This document shows positions 26,136 to 36,648 of a stretch of 64,000 nucleotides of DNA, piece after piece. Position 1 is the first letter of the stretch. Each line of letters opens with the position of its first letter. A program made the translations under genes and the position numbers. The notes below the pieces were generated by a model, which worked only from the letters and a program-made list of their open reading frames with translations, searched no databases and was not told the origin of the DNA. Source of the DNA: Bosea sp. NBC_00550 (GTDB lineage: Bacteria; Pseudomonadota; Alphaproteobacteria; Rhizobiales; Beijerinckiaceae); contig NZ_CP102772.1 in the NCBI RefSeq assembly GCF_026020075.1, positions 4,120,501 through 4,184,500 of the forward strand, read 5' to 3'.

Positions 26136-27674
26136 TTGAACCCGGCGCCCTTGCCGCCCGCGATCGAACTGGTCGGCATTTCCAAGCGCTTCGGCTCCGT
26201 CGCGGCGAACAGGGATGTGTCGCTTTCGGTCGCCGCGGGCTCGATCCACGGCATCGTCGGCGAGAACGGCGCCGGCAAGTCGACGCTGATGTCGATCCTC
26301 TACGGCTTCTATGAAGCCGATGCCGGCGAGATCAGGATCGCCGGCGAACCCCGGCGCATCCGTTCCTCGGCCGACGCGATCGCGTCCGGCATCGGCATGG
26401 TCCACCAGCACTTCATGCTGGTGGAGACGCTGAGCGTGGTCGAGAACATCGTCCTCGGTGCCGAGGGCGGCGCCTTCCTCAAGGGCGGTCTCGGGAAGGC
26501 CCGCACCGCTCTCGCCAAACTCTCGCAGGATTACGGCCTCGCTATCGATACCAACGCCATCGTCGGCGAACTCTCGGTCGGGCTGCAGCAGCGCGTCGAA
26601 ATCCTGAAGGCGCTTTATCGTGGCGCCGACATCCTGATCCTCGACGAGCCGACGGCGGTTCTGACCCCGCCCGAGGCTGACCAGCTCTTCGCCCTGCTGC
26701 GCGCGCTCAAGGCGCAGGGCAAGACCGTGATCCTGATCACCCACAAGCTGCGCGAGATCATGGACGTCACCGACACCGTCTCGGTGATGCGACGCGGCGA
26801 GATGGTCGCGCATGTCCGCACGGACGAGACCTCGCCGCCGGCGCTGGCCGAGGCGATGGTCGGCCGGCGCGTGCTGCTGCGCGTCGAGAAGCCGCCGCGC
26901 CAGCGCGGCGCGCCGGTTCTGGAGGCCGTCGGCCTCTCCTGCCAGGATGCGCGCGGCACCGAAACCCTGCGCGATGTCAGCCTGACCCTGCATGAAGGCG
27001 AGATCGTCGGGATCGCCGGCGTCGCCGGCAATGGCCAGAGCGAATTGCTGGAGGTGCTCGCCGGGTTGGTCCAGCCGAATCGTGGGGTCGTCCGGTTCGA
27101 TGGTCGGATCCTCGCTGCCGCCGACCGGCAGCCCGCGAAGCTGCGTGAACTCGGCCTGATGCACATCCCCGAGGATCGGCATCGCAGCGGGCTCGTCACT
27201 GCCTTCTCGGCGGCCGAGAACGCGATCCTCGGCTATCAGCACGATCCTGCCTTCGGGGCAGGCCCGCTGCTGTCGCCGGCCAGGATCGAGGCCCATGCGC
27301 GCGAGGCCTTTGCCGCTTACGACGTGCGCCCGCCCGATCCCGCCTTGAGGACCGCGAAGTTCTCCGGCGGCAACCAGCAGAAGATCGTGCTCGCCCGCGA
27401 GATCGAGCGGCGCCCGAAGGTGCTTCTGGTTGGCCAGCCGACGCGCGGCGTCGACATCGGCGCGATCGAGTTCATCCATCGCCGGCTGATCGAATTGCGC
27501 GATGCCGGCGTCGCCATTTTGCTCGTCTCCGTCGAGCTGGAAGAGGTGATGGCGCTTTCCGACCGGATCATCGCCATGTGCGGCGGCCGGATCACCGGCG
27601 AGCGCGCCGCCGAAGCCGCCGACGAGCGCGATCTCGGCCTGCTGATGGCCGGCGTGACGGACGAGGCCGCATGA
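26136..27674 (+). CDS. Nucleoside ABC importer ATP-binding protein (two ABC domains)
   Basis: The 512-residue product has two ABC modules. The first has Walker [13 protein letters not shown] (about 44-55), signature-like LSVGLQQRVEILKAL and Walker B ILILDEPTAVL. The second has a degenerate Walker A (GVAGNGQSELLE) but a good signature SGGNQQKIVLARE and VLLVGQPTRGVD. This asymmetric pattern is normal for the sugar/nucleoside (CUT2/NupA) class. It starts with TTG 16 bp after the BMP gene and overlaps the next permease by ATGA. Confidence 0.94.
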   Translation: MNPAPLPPAIELVGISKRFGSVAANRDVSLSVAAGSIHGIVGENGAGKSTLMSILYGFYEADAGEIRIAGEPRRIRSSADAIASGIGMVHQHFMLVETLSVVENIVLGAEGGAFLKGGLGKARTALAKLSQDYGLAIDTNAIVGELSVGLQQRVEILKALYRGADILILDEPTAVLTPPEADQLFALLRALKAQGKTVILITHKLREIMDVTDTVSVMRRGEMVAHVRTDETSPPALAEAMVGRRVLLRVEKPPRQRGAPVLEAVGLSCQDARGTETLRDVSLTLHEGEIVGIAGVAGNGQSELLEVLAGLVQPNRGVVRFDGRILAAADRQPAKLRELGLMHIPEDRHRSGLVTAFSAAENAILGYQHDPAFGAGPLLSPARIEAHAREAFAAYDVRPPDPALRTAKFSGGNQQKIVLAREIERRPKVLLVGQPTRGVDIGAIEFIHRRLIELRDAGVAILLVSVELEEVMALSDRIIAMCGGRITGERAAEAADERDLGLLMAGVTDEAA

Positions 27675-28771
27675 GCGCCGCCCCGGTCGAATTGCCGCGC
27701 TGGGCCGATGTCGCGCTGGTGCCGCTGGTTTCGGTCGCGGCCGCATTGCTCGTCGCCGGGCTTGTCGTCGTCGGCATCGGCGAGAATCCGCTGGAAGCCA
27801 CGGCGCTCCTGCTGCGCGGCGCGCTCGGCAGCGCCGAGGGCATCGGCTTCACGCTCTACTACGCGACGAATTTCATCTTCACGGGCCTGGCCGTCGCCGT
27901 CGCCTTCCATGCCGGCCTGTTCAACATCGGCGGCGAGGGGCAGGCGACGGCGGCGGGCATCGCCATGGCCATCACCTGCCTCGGCCTGTCCTGGGCGCCG
28001 GGCTTCCTCGCCGTTCCGCTGGCGATCCTGGGCGCGGCGGCGGGCGGGGCGTTCTGGGCCTTCATCCCCGGTTGGCTCCAGGCCAGGCGCGGCAGCCATG
28101 TCGTCATCACCACGATCATGCTGAACTTCGTCGCCGCGACGCTGATCGTCTACCTGCTGCGCGAAATCATCGGCAAGCCCGGCTCGATGCAGCCGGAGAC
28201 GGTGGATTTTCCTGCCCAGGCCGTGCTGACGCCGATGCATCAGCTTCTCGCGCCGTTCGGCCTGAAGCTGCCGGCGACCCCGCTCAACAGCGCCTTCCTG
28301 CTGGCGCTGATGGCGCTCTTCGCCGTCTGGCTGCTGATCTGGCGCACCCGGCTCGGCTACGCCATCCGCACGGTCGGTGCCAATCCGCGCGCCGCCGCCT
28401 ATGCCGGAATCTCGCCGGCCGCCGTGACGATGATCGCGATGGCGATCTCGGGCGCGCTCGCCGGCGGCCTTGCGGTCAACGAGGCGCTCGGGGTGCAGCA
28501 CCGGCTCGTTCTGGACTTCACCGCCGGCTACGGCTTCGTCGGCATCGCCGTCGCCCTGATGGGCCGCGGCCACCCGGTCGGCGTGGGGCTCGCCGCGCTG
28601 CTCTTCGGCGTACTCTACCAGGGCGGCGCCGAGCTCTCCTTCGACAAGCCGACCATCACCCGGGACATGGTGGTGGTGATCGGCGGCGTGCTCATCCTCT
28701 TCGCCGGCGCGCTGGACGGGCTTTTTCGCCGGCTGGTCGCGGGCGCATTGCGGTCGGGGCAGGAAGGCTGA
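27671..28771 (+). CDS. Nucleoside ABC importer permease 1
   Basis: The 366-residue inner-membrane protein belongs to the BPD_transp_2 family. The conserved segment GLAVAVAFHAGLFNIGGEGQ (about 73-92) and RTVGANPRAAAYAGI mark nucleoside-type permeases. It starts at ATG 27671 overlapping the ATPase stop, although a longer open frame exists upstream inside the ATPase gene. A 152-bp palindromic element separates it from the partner permease. Confidence 0.93.
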   Translation: MSAAPVELPRWADVALVPLVSVAAALLVAGLVVVGIGENPLEATALLLRGALGSAEGIGFTLYYATNFIFTGLAVAVAFHAGLFNIGGEGQATAAGIAMAITCLGLSWAPGFLAVPLAILGAAAGGAFWAFIPGWLQARRGSHVVITTIMLNFVAATLIVYLLREIIGKPGSMQPETVDFPAQAVLTPMHQLLAPFGLKLPATPLNSAFLLALMALFAVWLLIWRTRLGYAIRTVGANPRAAAYAGISPAAVTMIAMAISGALAGGLAVNEALGVQHRLVLDFTAGYGFVGIAVALMGRGHPVGVGLAALLFGVLYQGGAELSFDKPTITRDMVVVIGGVLILFAGALDGLFRRLVAGALRSGQEG

Positions 28772-28792
28772 TGATCGGGCTCGGATCCTCCG

Positions 28793-28944
28793 CGTCATTC
28801 CGGGGCTTCGCGCAGCGAAGAGCCCGGAACCCATATCCGCCGAAATTCCCCGAAAGGAGCTTCGGAGACGCCGCTTCGCCTCGGCGATCCAGTCCTGTGG
28901 TCATGGGTTCCGGGCTAGACCCTGCAGGTCGCCCCGGAATGACG
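28793..28944. repeat. Dispersed palindromic element, class C, inside the nucleoside operon
   Basis: It begins CGTCATTCCGGGGCTTCGCG, contains AGCCCGGAACCCAT and its complement ATGGGTTCCGGGCT, and ends GCCCCGGAATGACG. The closest relative is at 50260. It lies between the two permease genes of one operon, so it must allow at least partial read-through. Confidence 0.85.
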
Positions 28945-28979
28945 GGAGAGGTTCCTCGCGTCACGTTGGGAGCCGCCTG

Positions 28980-29954
28980 ATGGACCCAATCCAGACGCTC
29001 GCCGTCATCATCGATTCGACGATCCGCCTGTCGATTCCGTTGATCTGCGCGGCGATGGCGGGGCTGTGGTCGGAGCGCGCAGGCGTCGTCGATATCGGCC
29101 TCGAGGGCAAGATGCTGGTCGCCGCCTTCGCCTCGGCGGTCGCGGCCTTCGTCACGGGCTCGGCCTGGATCGGGCTGGGCGCCGGCATTCTCGCGGCGCT
29201 GGCACTCGCGCTGGTTCATGGTTTCGCCGCTATCACCTGGCGCGGCAACCAGATCGTTTCCGGCGTCGCCATCAACATGCTGGCGGCGGGCCTCACCGTG
29301 GTCCTCGGCAACGCCTGGTTCGGGCAGGGCGGGCGCACGCCCTCGCTCGAAGGCCCGGCCCGCTTCGGCGAGCTGACCTTGCCCTTCGCCGGTTGGGCGC
29401 GCGAGCACGTCCCGGTCCTCGGCCTGTTCTATGACGAATTCATCTCCGGCCATGCCGCACCGGCCTATCTCGCCTTCCTCTGCGTACTCGTCACGGCCCT
29501 TGTCCTGAAGCGCACGCGCTTCGGCCTGCGGATCCGCGCCGTCGGCGAGAATCCGGCGGCGGTCGATACGGCCGGCATCTCGGTCGCGCGGCTGCGCTAT
29601 GGCGCCGTCGCGATCTGCGGCCTGCTCTGCGGCATTGGCGGCACCTATCTCGCCGTTGCGCAATCGGCCGGCTTCCTGCCGCATATGACGGCCGGGCGCG
29701 GCTTCATCGCGTTGGCCGCCGTGATCTTCGCGAATTGGCGGCCTTGGCCGGCGCTCGGCGCCTGCCTGCTCTTCGGCCTGCTCGATGCCATCGCGATCCG
29801 TCTCCAGGGCGTGAGCTTGCCGGGCATCGGGCTGGTTCCGGTGGAAGCGATCCAGGCCTTGCCCTATGTCATGACCATCGTCCTGCTCGCCGGCTTCATC
29901 GGCAAGTCGACGCCGCCCAAGGCCTCGGGCCTGCCTTATGTCAAGGAACGCTGA
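28980..29954 (+). CDS. Nucleoside ABC importer permease 2
   Basis: The 324-residue product is the second BPD_transp_2 permease: LWSERAGVVDIGLEGKMLVA (about 28-47), NQIVSGVAINMLAAGL, and IRAVGENPAAVDTAGI match the family. About eight to nine hydrophobic segments are visible. It forms the heterodimeric channel with the preceding permease. Its last codons overlap the cdd start by 17 bp. Confidence 0.93.
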   Translation: MDPIQTLAVIIDSTIRLSIPLICAAMAGLWSERAGVVDIGLEGKMLVAAFASAVAAFVTGSAWIGLGAGILAALALALVHGFAAITWRGNQIVSGVAINMLAAGLTVVLGNAWFGQGGRTPSLEGPARFGELTLPFAGWAREHVPVLGLFYDEFISGHAAPAYLAFLCVLVTALVLKRTRFGLRIRAVGENPAAVDTAGISVARLRYGAVAICGLLCGIGGTYLAVAQSAGFLPHMTAGRGFIALAAVIFANWRPWPALGACLLFGLLDAIAIRLQGVSLPGIGLVPVEAIQALPYVMTIVLLAGFIGKSTPPKASGLPYVKER

Positions 29955-30366
29955 GTTGCCGGCCGAACCCGATTTCGATGTCCTCTTCGCCGCGGCCGCC
30001 GCCGTGCAGCCGCGTGCTTACGCGCCCTATTCCCGCTTCAAGGTCGGCGCTGCGCTCCTGGCCGATGACGGTTCGGTCCATGCCGGCTGCAATGTCGAGA
30101 ATGCCGCCTATCCCGTGGGCACCTGCGCCGAGGCCGGGGCCATCGCCGCGATGATCGCGGCCGGCGGCCGGGCGATCCGCGCCATCGTCATATTCGGGGA
30201 GGGCCCGGAGCTCGTCACGCCCTGCGGCGCCTGCCGCCAGCGCATCCGCGAATTCGCCATGCCCGAGACGCCCGTGGCGATCGCCGGACCCGAGGGCATC
30301 CGTGCGCGTTTCACCCTGGCGGAGCTGTTGCCAGCCTCCTTCGGACCGGCCAATTTGCCGCGGTGA
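29938..30366 (+). CDS. cdd: Cytidine deaminase
   Basis: Cdd converts cytidine and deoxycytidine to uridine and deoxyuridine. The 142-residue product is the small tetrameric type: zinc ligands Cys63, Cys96 and Cys99, with catalytic Glu65 in GTCAEAGA and the second motif TPCGACRQ. The substrate segment is YSRFKVGAAL and GCNVENAAYPVGTC. The ATG at 29938 lies within the end of the permease gene; a TTG at 29956 is an alternative. It supplies pyrimidine nucleosides for the phosphorylase DeoA downstream. Confidence 0.95.
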   Translation: MSRNAELPAEPDFDVLFAAAAAVQPRAYAPYSRFKVGAALLADDGSVHAGCNVENAAYPVGTCAEAGAIAAMIAAGGRAIRAIVIFGEGPELVTPCGACRQRIREFAMPETPVAIAGPEGIRARFTLAELLPASFGPANLPR

Positions 30367-30405
30367 TTTGCGACGGCCGCTCTGGCGGCCAGGGGAGACG
30401 ATCTG

Positions 30406-31218
30406 ATGGCGGCCGATCCGGCTTTCGACGCGGCGGCGTCAGCATTGATCGACAAGGGCGTCGATGGGCCGATCGAATGTGCGCTGGTGCTCGGCACCGG
30501 GCTCGGCTCTGTCGTCGAGGACGTGCAGGACGGGGTCTGCATTCCCTATGCCGACATTCCCGGCTTTCCGCAGGGCGCGGTGTCCGGCCATGCCCGCCAG
30601 CTCTGCTACGGTACGCTCTTCGGCCGCAAGGTGCTGATCTATCAGGGCCGTGCGCATTATTACGAGGGCGGCGATCCCGCCGTGATGCGCGTGCCGCTTG
30701 GCCTGCTCACCGCTTTCGGCTCGCCGCCGCTGATCCTGACCAATGCCGCGGGCTCGCTGTCGCCCGAGATGCGCCCCGGCAGCCTCGCGCTCATCACCGA
30801 TCATATCAACCTCAACGGCCCCAATCCGCTGGTCGGCGACAGGGGCGATGGCCGCTTCGTGCCGATGGTCGATGCCTATGACCCGCTGCTGCGCGGGCGC
30901 CTGAAGCGGGCGGCGGCGAATGCGGCCGTGCCGCTCGACGAGGGCATCTATATGTGGTTCTCAGGCCCCAGCTTCGAGACGCCGGCCGAGATCCGCATGG
31001 CCAAGACCCTGGGCGCGGACCTCGTCGGCATGTCGACCGTGCCAGAGGTGATCCTGGCGCGGCGTCACGATATCCGGGTCGCGGCGCTTTCCATCGTCAC
31101 CAATATGGGCGCGGGCCTTCACGGCGGCGCTCCGCATCACACTGAGACGCGCGATGTCGCCGCCATGGCCTCGCGCTCGCTGCGGCGCCTGCTGCGCGCC
31201 TTTCTTTCGGAGCTCTAG
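30406..31218 (+). CDS. Purine nucleoside phosphorylase (trimeric type)
   Basis: The enzyme cleaves purine (deoxy)ribonucleosides with phosphate to base and (deoxy)ribose-1-phosphate. The 270-residue product has LVLGTGLGSVVE (about 27-38), the GRAHYYEG loop, LTNAAGSLSPEMRPGSLALI, the base-binding SGPSFETPAEIRM, and VGMSTVPEVILARRHDIRV. These place it in the trimeric PNP/MTAP group rather than hexameric DeoD. Position between cdd and deoC supports a catabolic role. Confidence 0.95.
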   Translation: MAADPAFDAAASALIDKGVDGPIECALVLGTGLGSVVEDVQDGVCIPYADIPGFPQGAVSGHARQLCYGTLFGRKVLIYQGRAHYYEGGDPAVMRVPLGLLTAFGSPPLILTNAAGSLSPEMRPGSLALITDHINLNGPNPLVGDRGDGRFVPMVDAYDPLLRGRLKRAAANAAVPLDEGIYMWFSGPSFETPAEIRMAKTLGADLVGMSTVPEVILARRHDIRVAALSIVTNMGAGLHGGAPHHTETRDVAAMASRSLRRLLRAFLSEL

Positions 31219-31221
31219 GCC

Positions 31222-31980
31222 ATGTCGGAAGCCGCTCTCGCCAGGCGCGCGCTTGCGCTGCTCGATCTGACCGATCTCGCCGACGATGCCACCGAGCAGG
31301 GCGCCCGCGATCTCTGCCGTCGCGCCGTCTCGGGCCCGGTGCCGGTGGCGGCGGTCTGCCTCTGGCCGCGCTTCGTGGCGACGGCGCGTGAAGCGCTGGG
31401 CAGCAGCACCGTCCGTATCGCGACCGTGGTGAATTTCCCCGATGGCGACACGCCGATCGCACCCGTGATCCGCGAGACCGAAGCGGCGCTGGAAGCCGGT
31501 GCCGACGAAATCGATCTGGTCCTGCCCTGGCGCGCCGTATTGGCCGGGCAGGCCACGGCGGCCGGCGCCATGATCCGCAACATCAGCATGCGCTGCGAGG
31601 GCAAGCTGCTGAAGGTCATCCTCGAAACCGGGGAATACCCCGATCTCGACAAGGTGAGGGAGGCGTCCGAGCTCGCCATCGCCGCAGGTGCCGATTTCAT
31701 CAAGACCTCGACCGGCAAGACGCCGCGCTCGGCCAGCATCCCGGCCGCGCGCTTGATGCTCGGCGTCATCGCCGCGGCAGGGCGCCCAATCGGGCTCAAG
31801 CCGTCCGGCGGCATCCGCACGCTGGCCGATGCGAAGAGCTATCTCGACCTCGCCGATGCGATGATGGGTCCTGATTGGGTGACGCCCGGGACGTTCCGCT
31901 TCGGCGCCAGCGGTCTTTACACCGCGCTCCTCGATGCGATCGGGGGCACGGCGTCCGACACGCCGCGTGGGAGCTACTGA
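31222..31980 (+). CDS. deoC: Deoxyribose-phosphate aldolase
   Basis: DeoC splits 2-deoxyribose-5-phosphate to acetaldehyde and glyceraldehyde-3-phosphate. The 252-residue product has the class I aldolase features: ATVVNFPDGDTP, EAGADEIDLVLPW, KVILETGEY, the Schiff-base Lys in DFIKTSTGKTP, and GLKPSGGIRT with the assisting Lys. It lies 3 bp behind the phosphorylase gene and directly abuts deoA. Confidence 0.96.
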   Translation: MSEAALARRALALLDLTDLADDATEQGARDLCRRAVSGPVPVAAVCLWPRFVATAREALGSSTVRIATVVNFPDGDTPIAPVIRETEAALEAGADEIDLVLPWRAVLAGQATAAGAMIRNISMRCEGKLLKVILETGEYPDLDKVREASELAIAAGADFIKTSTGKTPRSASIPAARLMLGVIAAAGRPIGLKPSGGIRTLADAKSYLDLADAMMGPDWVTPGTFRFGASGLYTALLDAIGGTASDTPRGSY

Positions 31981-33302
<1,322 letters not shown>

Positions 33303-33306
<4 letters not shown>

Positions 33307-34247
33307 GTTTGCTTCTGGCCATGACGAGCTGGCATGTCGAGGACTGGCGTGCGCGGTTCCAGGCGCTTCTGCCTGACATGCCGGTCGTGGTCCTCGGCGA
33401 GCCCTTCGACCGCCGCGCCGTGCATTATGTCGCGAGCTGGAAGCACCCGGCCGGCAGCCTGACCGGCCTGCCCAATCTCGGCGCGATCTTCTCGCTCGGC
33501 GCCGGCGTGGATTTCCTCTTCGCCGACGACAAGCTGCCGCCGGTGCCGATCGCCCGCGTCGTCGATCCCGACCTGACCACGCGGATGAGCGAATATGTCG
33601 TGCTGCATTGCCTGATGTATCTGCGCCAGCAGCATCGCTACATCAGCCAGCAGCAGCAGAAGCTCTGGGAGGACGACCGCAATCAGCCGGCCGCCCGCTC
33701 GGTGCGCGTCGGCATCATGGGTCTGGGGGAACTCGGACAGGACGCCGCCCGCAAATTGCAGGCTGTCGGCTTCGACGTCGCCGGCTGGAGCCGCTCGCCC
33801 AAGACGATCGACGGCCTGCCGACCTTTTCCGGCGAGGACGGCATGAAGGCCTTTCTCGCGCGCACCGACATCCTCGTCTGCCTCGTGCCGCTCACGCCCG
33901 ACACGCGTGGGATCATCAATGCCGAGCTGATCGCCGGGCTCGCGCGGGATGGCCGCCTCGGCGGCCCGTTCGTGATCAATGCCGGTCGCGGTGGCCTGCA
34001 AGTGGAAGCCGATATCCTCGCCGCGCTCGAAACCGGGGCATTGAAGGGCGCGACGCTCGACGTCTTCGAGACCGAGCCCTTGCCGGTCGAATCCCCGCTC
34101 TGGGCCCAGCCGAACGTGACGATCACGCCGCATAACGCGGCGATGTCGGAGCCGGAAGCGATCGCTTCGCTGATCGCGGCGCAGATCAGGCGGCTGGAAG
34201 CAGGTGAGCCGCTCCAGCACGTGGTCGATCCGGCGCGCGGCTACTGA
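33303..34247 (+). CDS. ghrA: D-2-hydroxyacid dehydrogenase, glyoxylate/hydroxypyruvate reductase A type
   Basis: The 314-residue product is an NAD(P)-dependent D-2-hydroxyacid dehydrogenase. The nucleotide loop is VGIMGLGELGQDAARKL (about 138-154), the catalytic Arg lies in VINAGRGGLQVEADI, the Glu in LDVFETEPLPVESPLW and the His in ITPHNAAMS. It is closest in form to GhrA, which reduces glyoxylate and hydroxypyruvate. It is translationally coupled to deoA, so it belongs to the nucleoside operon; the link may be disposal of two-carbon products, but this is speculative. Confidence 0.85.
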
Positions 34248-34346
34248 AGGAGCCGGCGCGACCGTCACGGAACGGTCGCAGGGCTGTCGTCGTGTCGCAA
34301 TCCGGGCGGGCGAAGCGAAATGCTTCGTCCTTCCCCGGAGCTGTCC

Positions 34347-35711
34347 ATGCGCCTGTCACTCATCGCCGCACTGCTGCTGTCCTCGACCATGCTCGCCGGG
34401 GCCCAGGAAACCCAGAAGGAGTTCTCGGCGAAGCTCGTCGGCCACGCCCTGCTGCCGGCGAACACCATCATCCCAGCTCCCACCGATGCCCCGGCCGATC
34501 TCAAGGTTTCCGGCAAGTTCGTCACGCCGGGCAAGCGCGTCGAAGCGCTCGGCACCGTGGTAGGAACCTCGGGCGGGCGTCCGACCGGCCTTTCCACCCC
34601 CTTCGCCGGCCAGCCCGTACAGGGCTTCTCCGGCATCCGCTCGCTCGGCAATGGCGAGTTCCTCGTGCTGACCGACAACGGCTTCGGCACCAAGGCGAAC
34701 TCGCCCGACGCCGCGCTGTTCTTCCATCGGCTGAAGGCCGATTTCGCCGGCGGCAAGATCGAGCGCCTCGCGACGACCTTCCTGCACGATCCCGACAAGA
34801 AGGTGCCGTTCCGCATCGTCCATGAGGGCACGGATAAGCGCTACCTGACCGGCGCCGATTTCGATCCGGAATCGATCCAGCCCATCGGCGGCAAGTACTG
34901 GATCGGTGAGGAGTTCGGGCCCTACCTCATCCGCGTCGACGCCAACGGCAAGGTCGAGGCCGTGTTCGAGACGTTTGCCGACGGCAAGCCGGTGCGCTCG
35001 CCCGATCATTACGCCGTGACGACGCCGGGCGCCCCCGATGCTCCGCTGCCCGTCGCCTTCAATGCCCGCCGCTCGAAGGGCTTCGAGGGCATGGCGCAGT
35101 CGCCGGATGGCCGCTTCCTCTACCCGCTGCTGGAAGGCCCGCTCTGGAACGCCGAGACCAAGGCCAATGAGCAGGTCGACGGCAAGGACGCGCTGCGCAT
35201 CCTGGAATTCGACGTCGCCAACGAGAAGTGGACCGGCCGCTCCTGGTTCTTCCCGCTTGAGGACAAGGTCAACGCCATCGGCGACTTCAACATGATCGAC
35301 GCGACTACGGCGCTGATCATCGAGCGCGACAACGGCGAAGGCACCGCCGACAAGGCCTGTGCCGCCGGCCAGAAGGGCCCGGACTGCTTCCACGACCTCG
35401 CCAAGTTCAAGCGCATCGTGAAGATCGAGATGACCGACGCCAATGTCGGCAAGTCGGTGCGCAAGGTCGGCTATATCGACCTGATGAAGATCGCCGATCC
35501 CGACAAGAAGGCGAAGCAGGGCGCCATCGACGGCGTGCTGCCCTTCCCCTTCTTCACCATCGAGAACGTCGACGTCGTCGATCGCGCGGACGGCATCATC
35601 GTCGTCGGCAACGACAACAACCTGCCCTTCTCCTCCTCGCGCGATCCGAAGAAGGCTGATGACAACGAACTCGTGCTGCTGTCGGTGAAGGAGCTGCTCG
35701 ACGCGAAGTGA
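34347..35711 (+). CDS. Exported esterase-like protein of the phytase family
   Basis: The 454-residue product has a signal peptide (MRLSLIAALLLSSTMLAGA, cleavage near AGA-QE) and a domain of the family called 'esterase-like activity of phytase' (GFSGIRSLGNGEFLVLTDNGFGTK; FDPESIQPIGGKYWIGEEFGPYLIRVD; RSKGFEGMAQSPDGRFLYPLLEGP). The repeats resemble beta-propeller blades with acidic residues for calcium. The family is linked to phosphoester hydrolysis, though few members are characterised. The start at 34347 gives a clean leader. It stands 99 bp behind the nucleoside operon and ends in a palindromic element; periplasmic nucleotide or phytate breakdown is possible but unproven. Confidence 0.8.
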   Translation: MRLSLIAALLLSSTMLAGAQETQKEFSAKLVGHALLPANTIIPAPTDAPADLKVSGKFVTPGKRVEALGTVVGTSGGRPTGLSTPFAGQPVQGFSGIRSLGNGEFLVLTDNGFGTKANSPDAALFFHRLKADFAGGKIERLATTFLHDPDKKVPFRIVHEGTDKRYLTGADFDPESIQPIGGKYWIGEEFGPYLIRVDANGKVEAVFETFADGKPVRSPDHYAVTTPGAPDAPLPVAFNARRSKGFEGMAQSPDGRFLYPLLEGPLWNAETKANEQVDGKDALRILEFDVANEKWTGRSWFFPLEDKVNAIGDFNMIDATTALIIERDNGEGTADKACAAGQKGPDCFHDLAKFKRIVKIEMTDANVGKSVRKVGYIDLMKIADPDKKAKQGAIDGVLPFPFFTIENVDVVDRADGIIVVGNDNNLPFSSSRDPKKADDNELVLLSVKELLDAK

Positions 35712-35727
35712 GTCGGTAGCAGAGGGC

Positions 35728-35804
35728 CGTCATTCTCGGGCGGAGCGACGCGCAGACCCGAGAATCTCTTGCAGGAGATGCTCGGGTCGAGCCCGAGCAT
35801 GACG
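35728..35804. repeat. Dispersed palindromic element, class A (compact copy)
   Basis: It is the shortest two-hairpin copy: CATTCTCGGGCGGAGCGACG paired to ACCCGAGAATCTC, then ATGCTCGGGTCGAGCCCGAGCATGACG, with almost no central spacer. It separates two converging genes. Confidence 0.85.
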
Positions 35805-35819
35805 GTTCCCCGCGCCCTT

Positions 35820-36638
35820 CTACCCCCGCAAAGCCCCCGGCCCTTTCACCGCGGCCGGCGGGCATTTGCCCGAGATGATCATGCCCAGCACCTCGTCCTG
35901 GGTGACGTCGCCGGTGCGCGCGGTGCCGACCACCTTGCCGTTCTTCATCACCGTGACGCGGTCGGCGAGGTCGAAGACATCGTGCAGGTCGTGGCTGATC
36001 AGGAAGATGCCGATGCCCTGCTTCTTGAGCTGCAGGATCAGCTCGGCAACCTGCTTCGTCTCGGCTGGCCCCAGTGCGGCCGTGGGCTCGTCCATGATCA
36101 GCACGCGGGCATTGAAATAGATGGCGCGGGCGATCGCGACCGACTGGCGCTGCCCGCCGGAGAGCGCCTTCACCGGCTCCTTGAAGCGCCGGAAATGCGG
36201 GTTGAGCCGGCCCATCACCTTGCGGGTCTCCGACTCCATCGTCGCGTCGTCGAGCGTGCCCCAGCCGGTCAGAAGCTCGCGGCCGAGGAAGATGTTGGCG
36301 GCGGCATCGACATTGTCGGCGAGCGCGAGCGTCTGGTAGATCGTCTCGATGCCGTGGCGCTTGGCGTCGCGCGGGCTCGACAGCGAGACCTCCTCGCCAT
36401 CGACCCGGATCGTGCCGGAATCCGCCCGGTAGGCGCCGGACAGGATCTTGATCAGCGTCGACTTGCCCGCGCCGTTATGGCCGAGCAGGCCGACGACCTC
36501 GCCCGGCATCAGGTCGACGCTGGCACCATCCACCGCCTTGATGCCGCCGAAGGCGATCGAGATGTCGTGCATCTCGATCAGTGGCGTGCCCTGGCCGGGA
36601 TGGGTCTCGGCGAGATCAGTCGGTTCCGCGATGCTCAT
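35820..36638 (-). CDS. Sugar ABC importer ATP-binding protein, single-domain type
   Basis: The 272-residue product energises the xylose-type importer encoded just upstream. Walker A is [14 protein letters not shown] (about 53-66), signature [15 protein letters not shown], Walker [13 protein letters not shown] and switch SHDLHDVF. Proteins of the XylG/RbsA group normally have two fused ABC domains (about 500 residues); this one has only the first and probably acts as a homodimer, as FrcA of rhizobia does. It follows the permease gene by 10 bp. Confidence 0.92.
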   Translation of the reverse strand: MSIAEPTDLAETHPGQGTPLIEMHDISIAFGGIKAVDGASVDLMPGEVVGLLGHNGAGKSTLIKILSGAYRADSGTIRVDGEEVSLSSPRDAKRHGIETIYQTLALADNVDAAANIFLGRELLTGWGTLDDATMESETRKVMGRLNPHFRRFKEPVKALSGGQRQSVAIARAIYFNARVLIMDEPTAALGPAETKQVAELILQLKKQGIGIFLISHDLHDVFDLADRVTVMKNGKVVGTARTGDVTQDEVLGMIISGKCPPAAVKGPGALRG

Positions 36639-36648
36639 CGGAGCCTCC

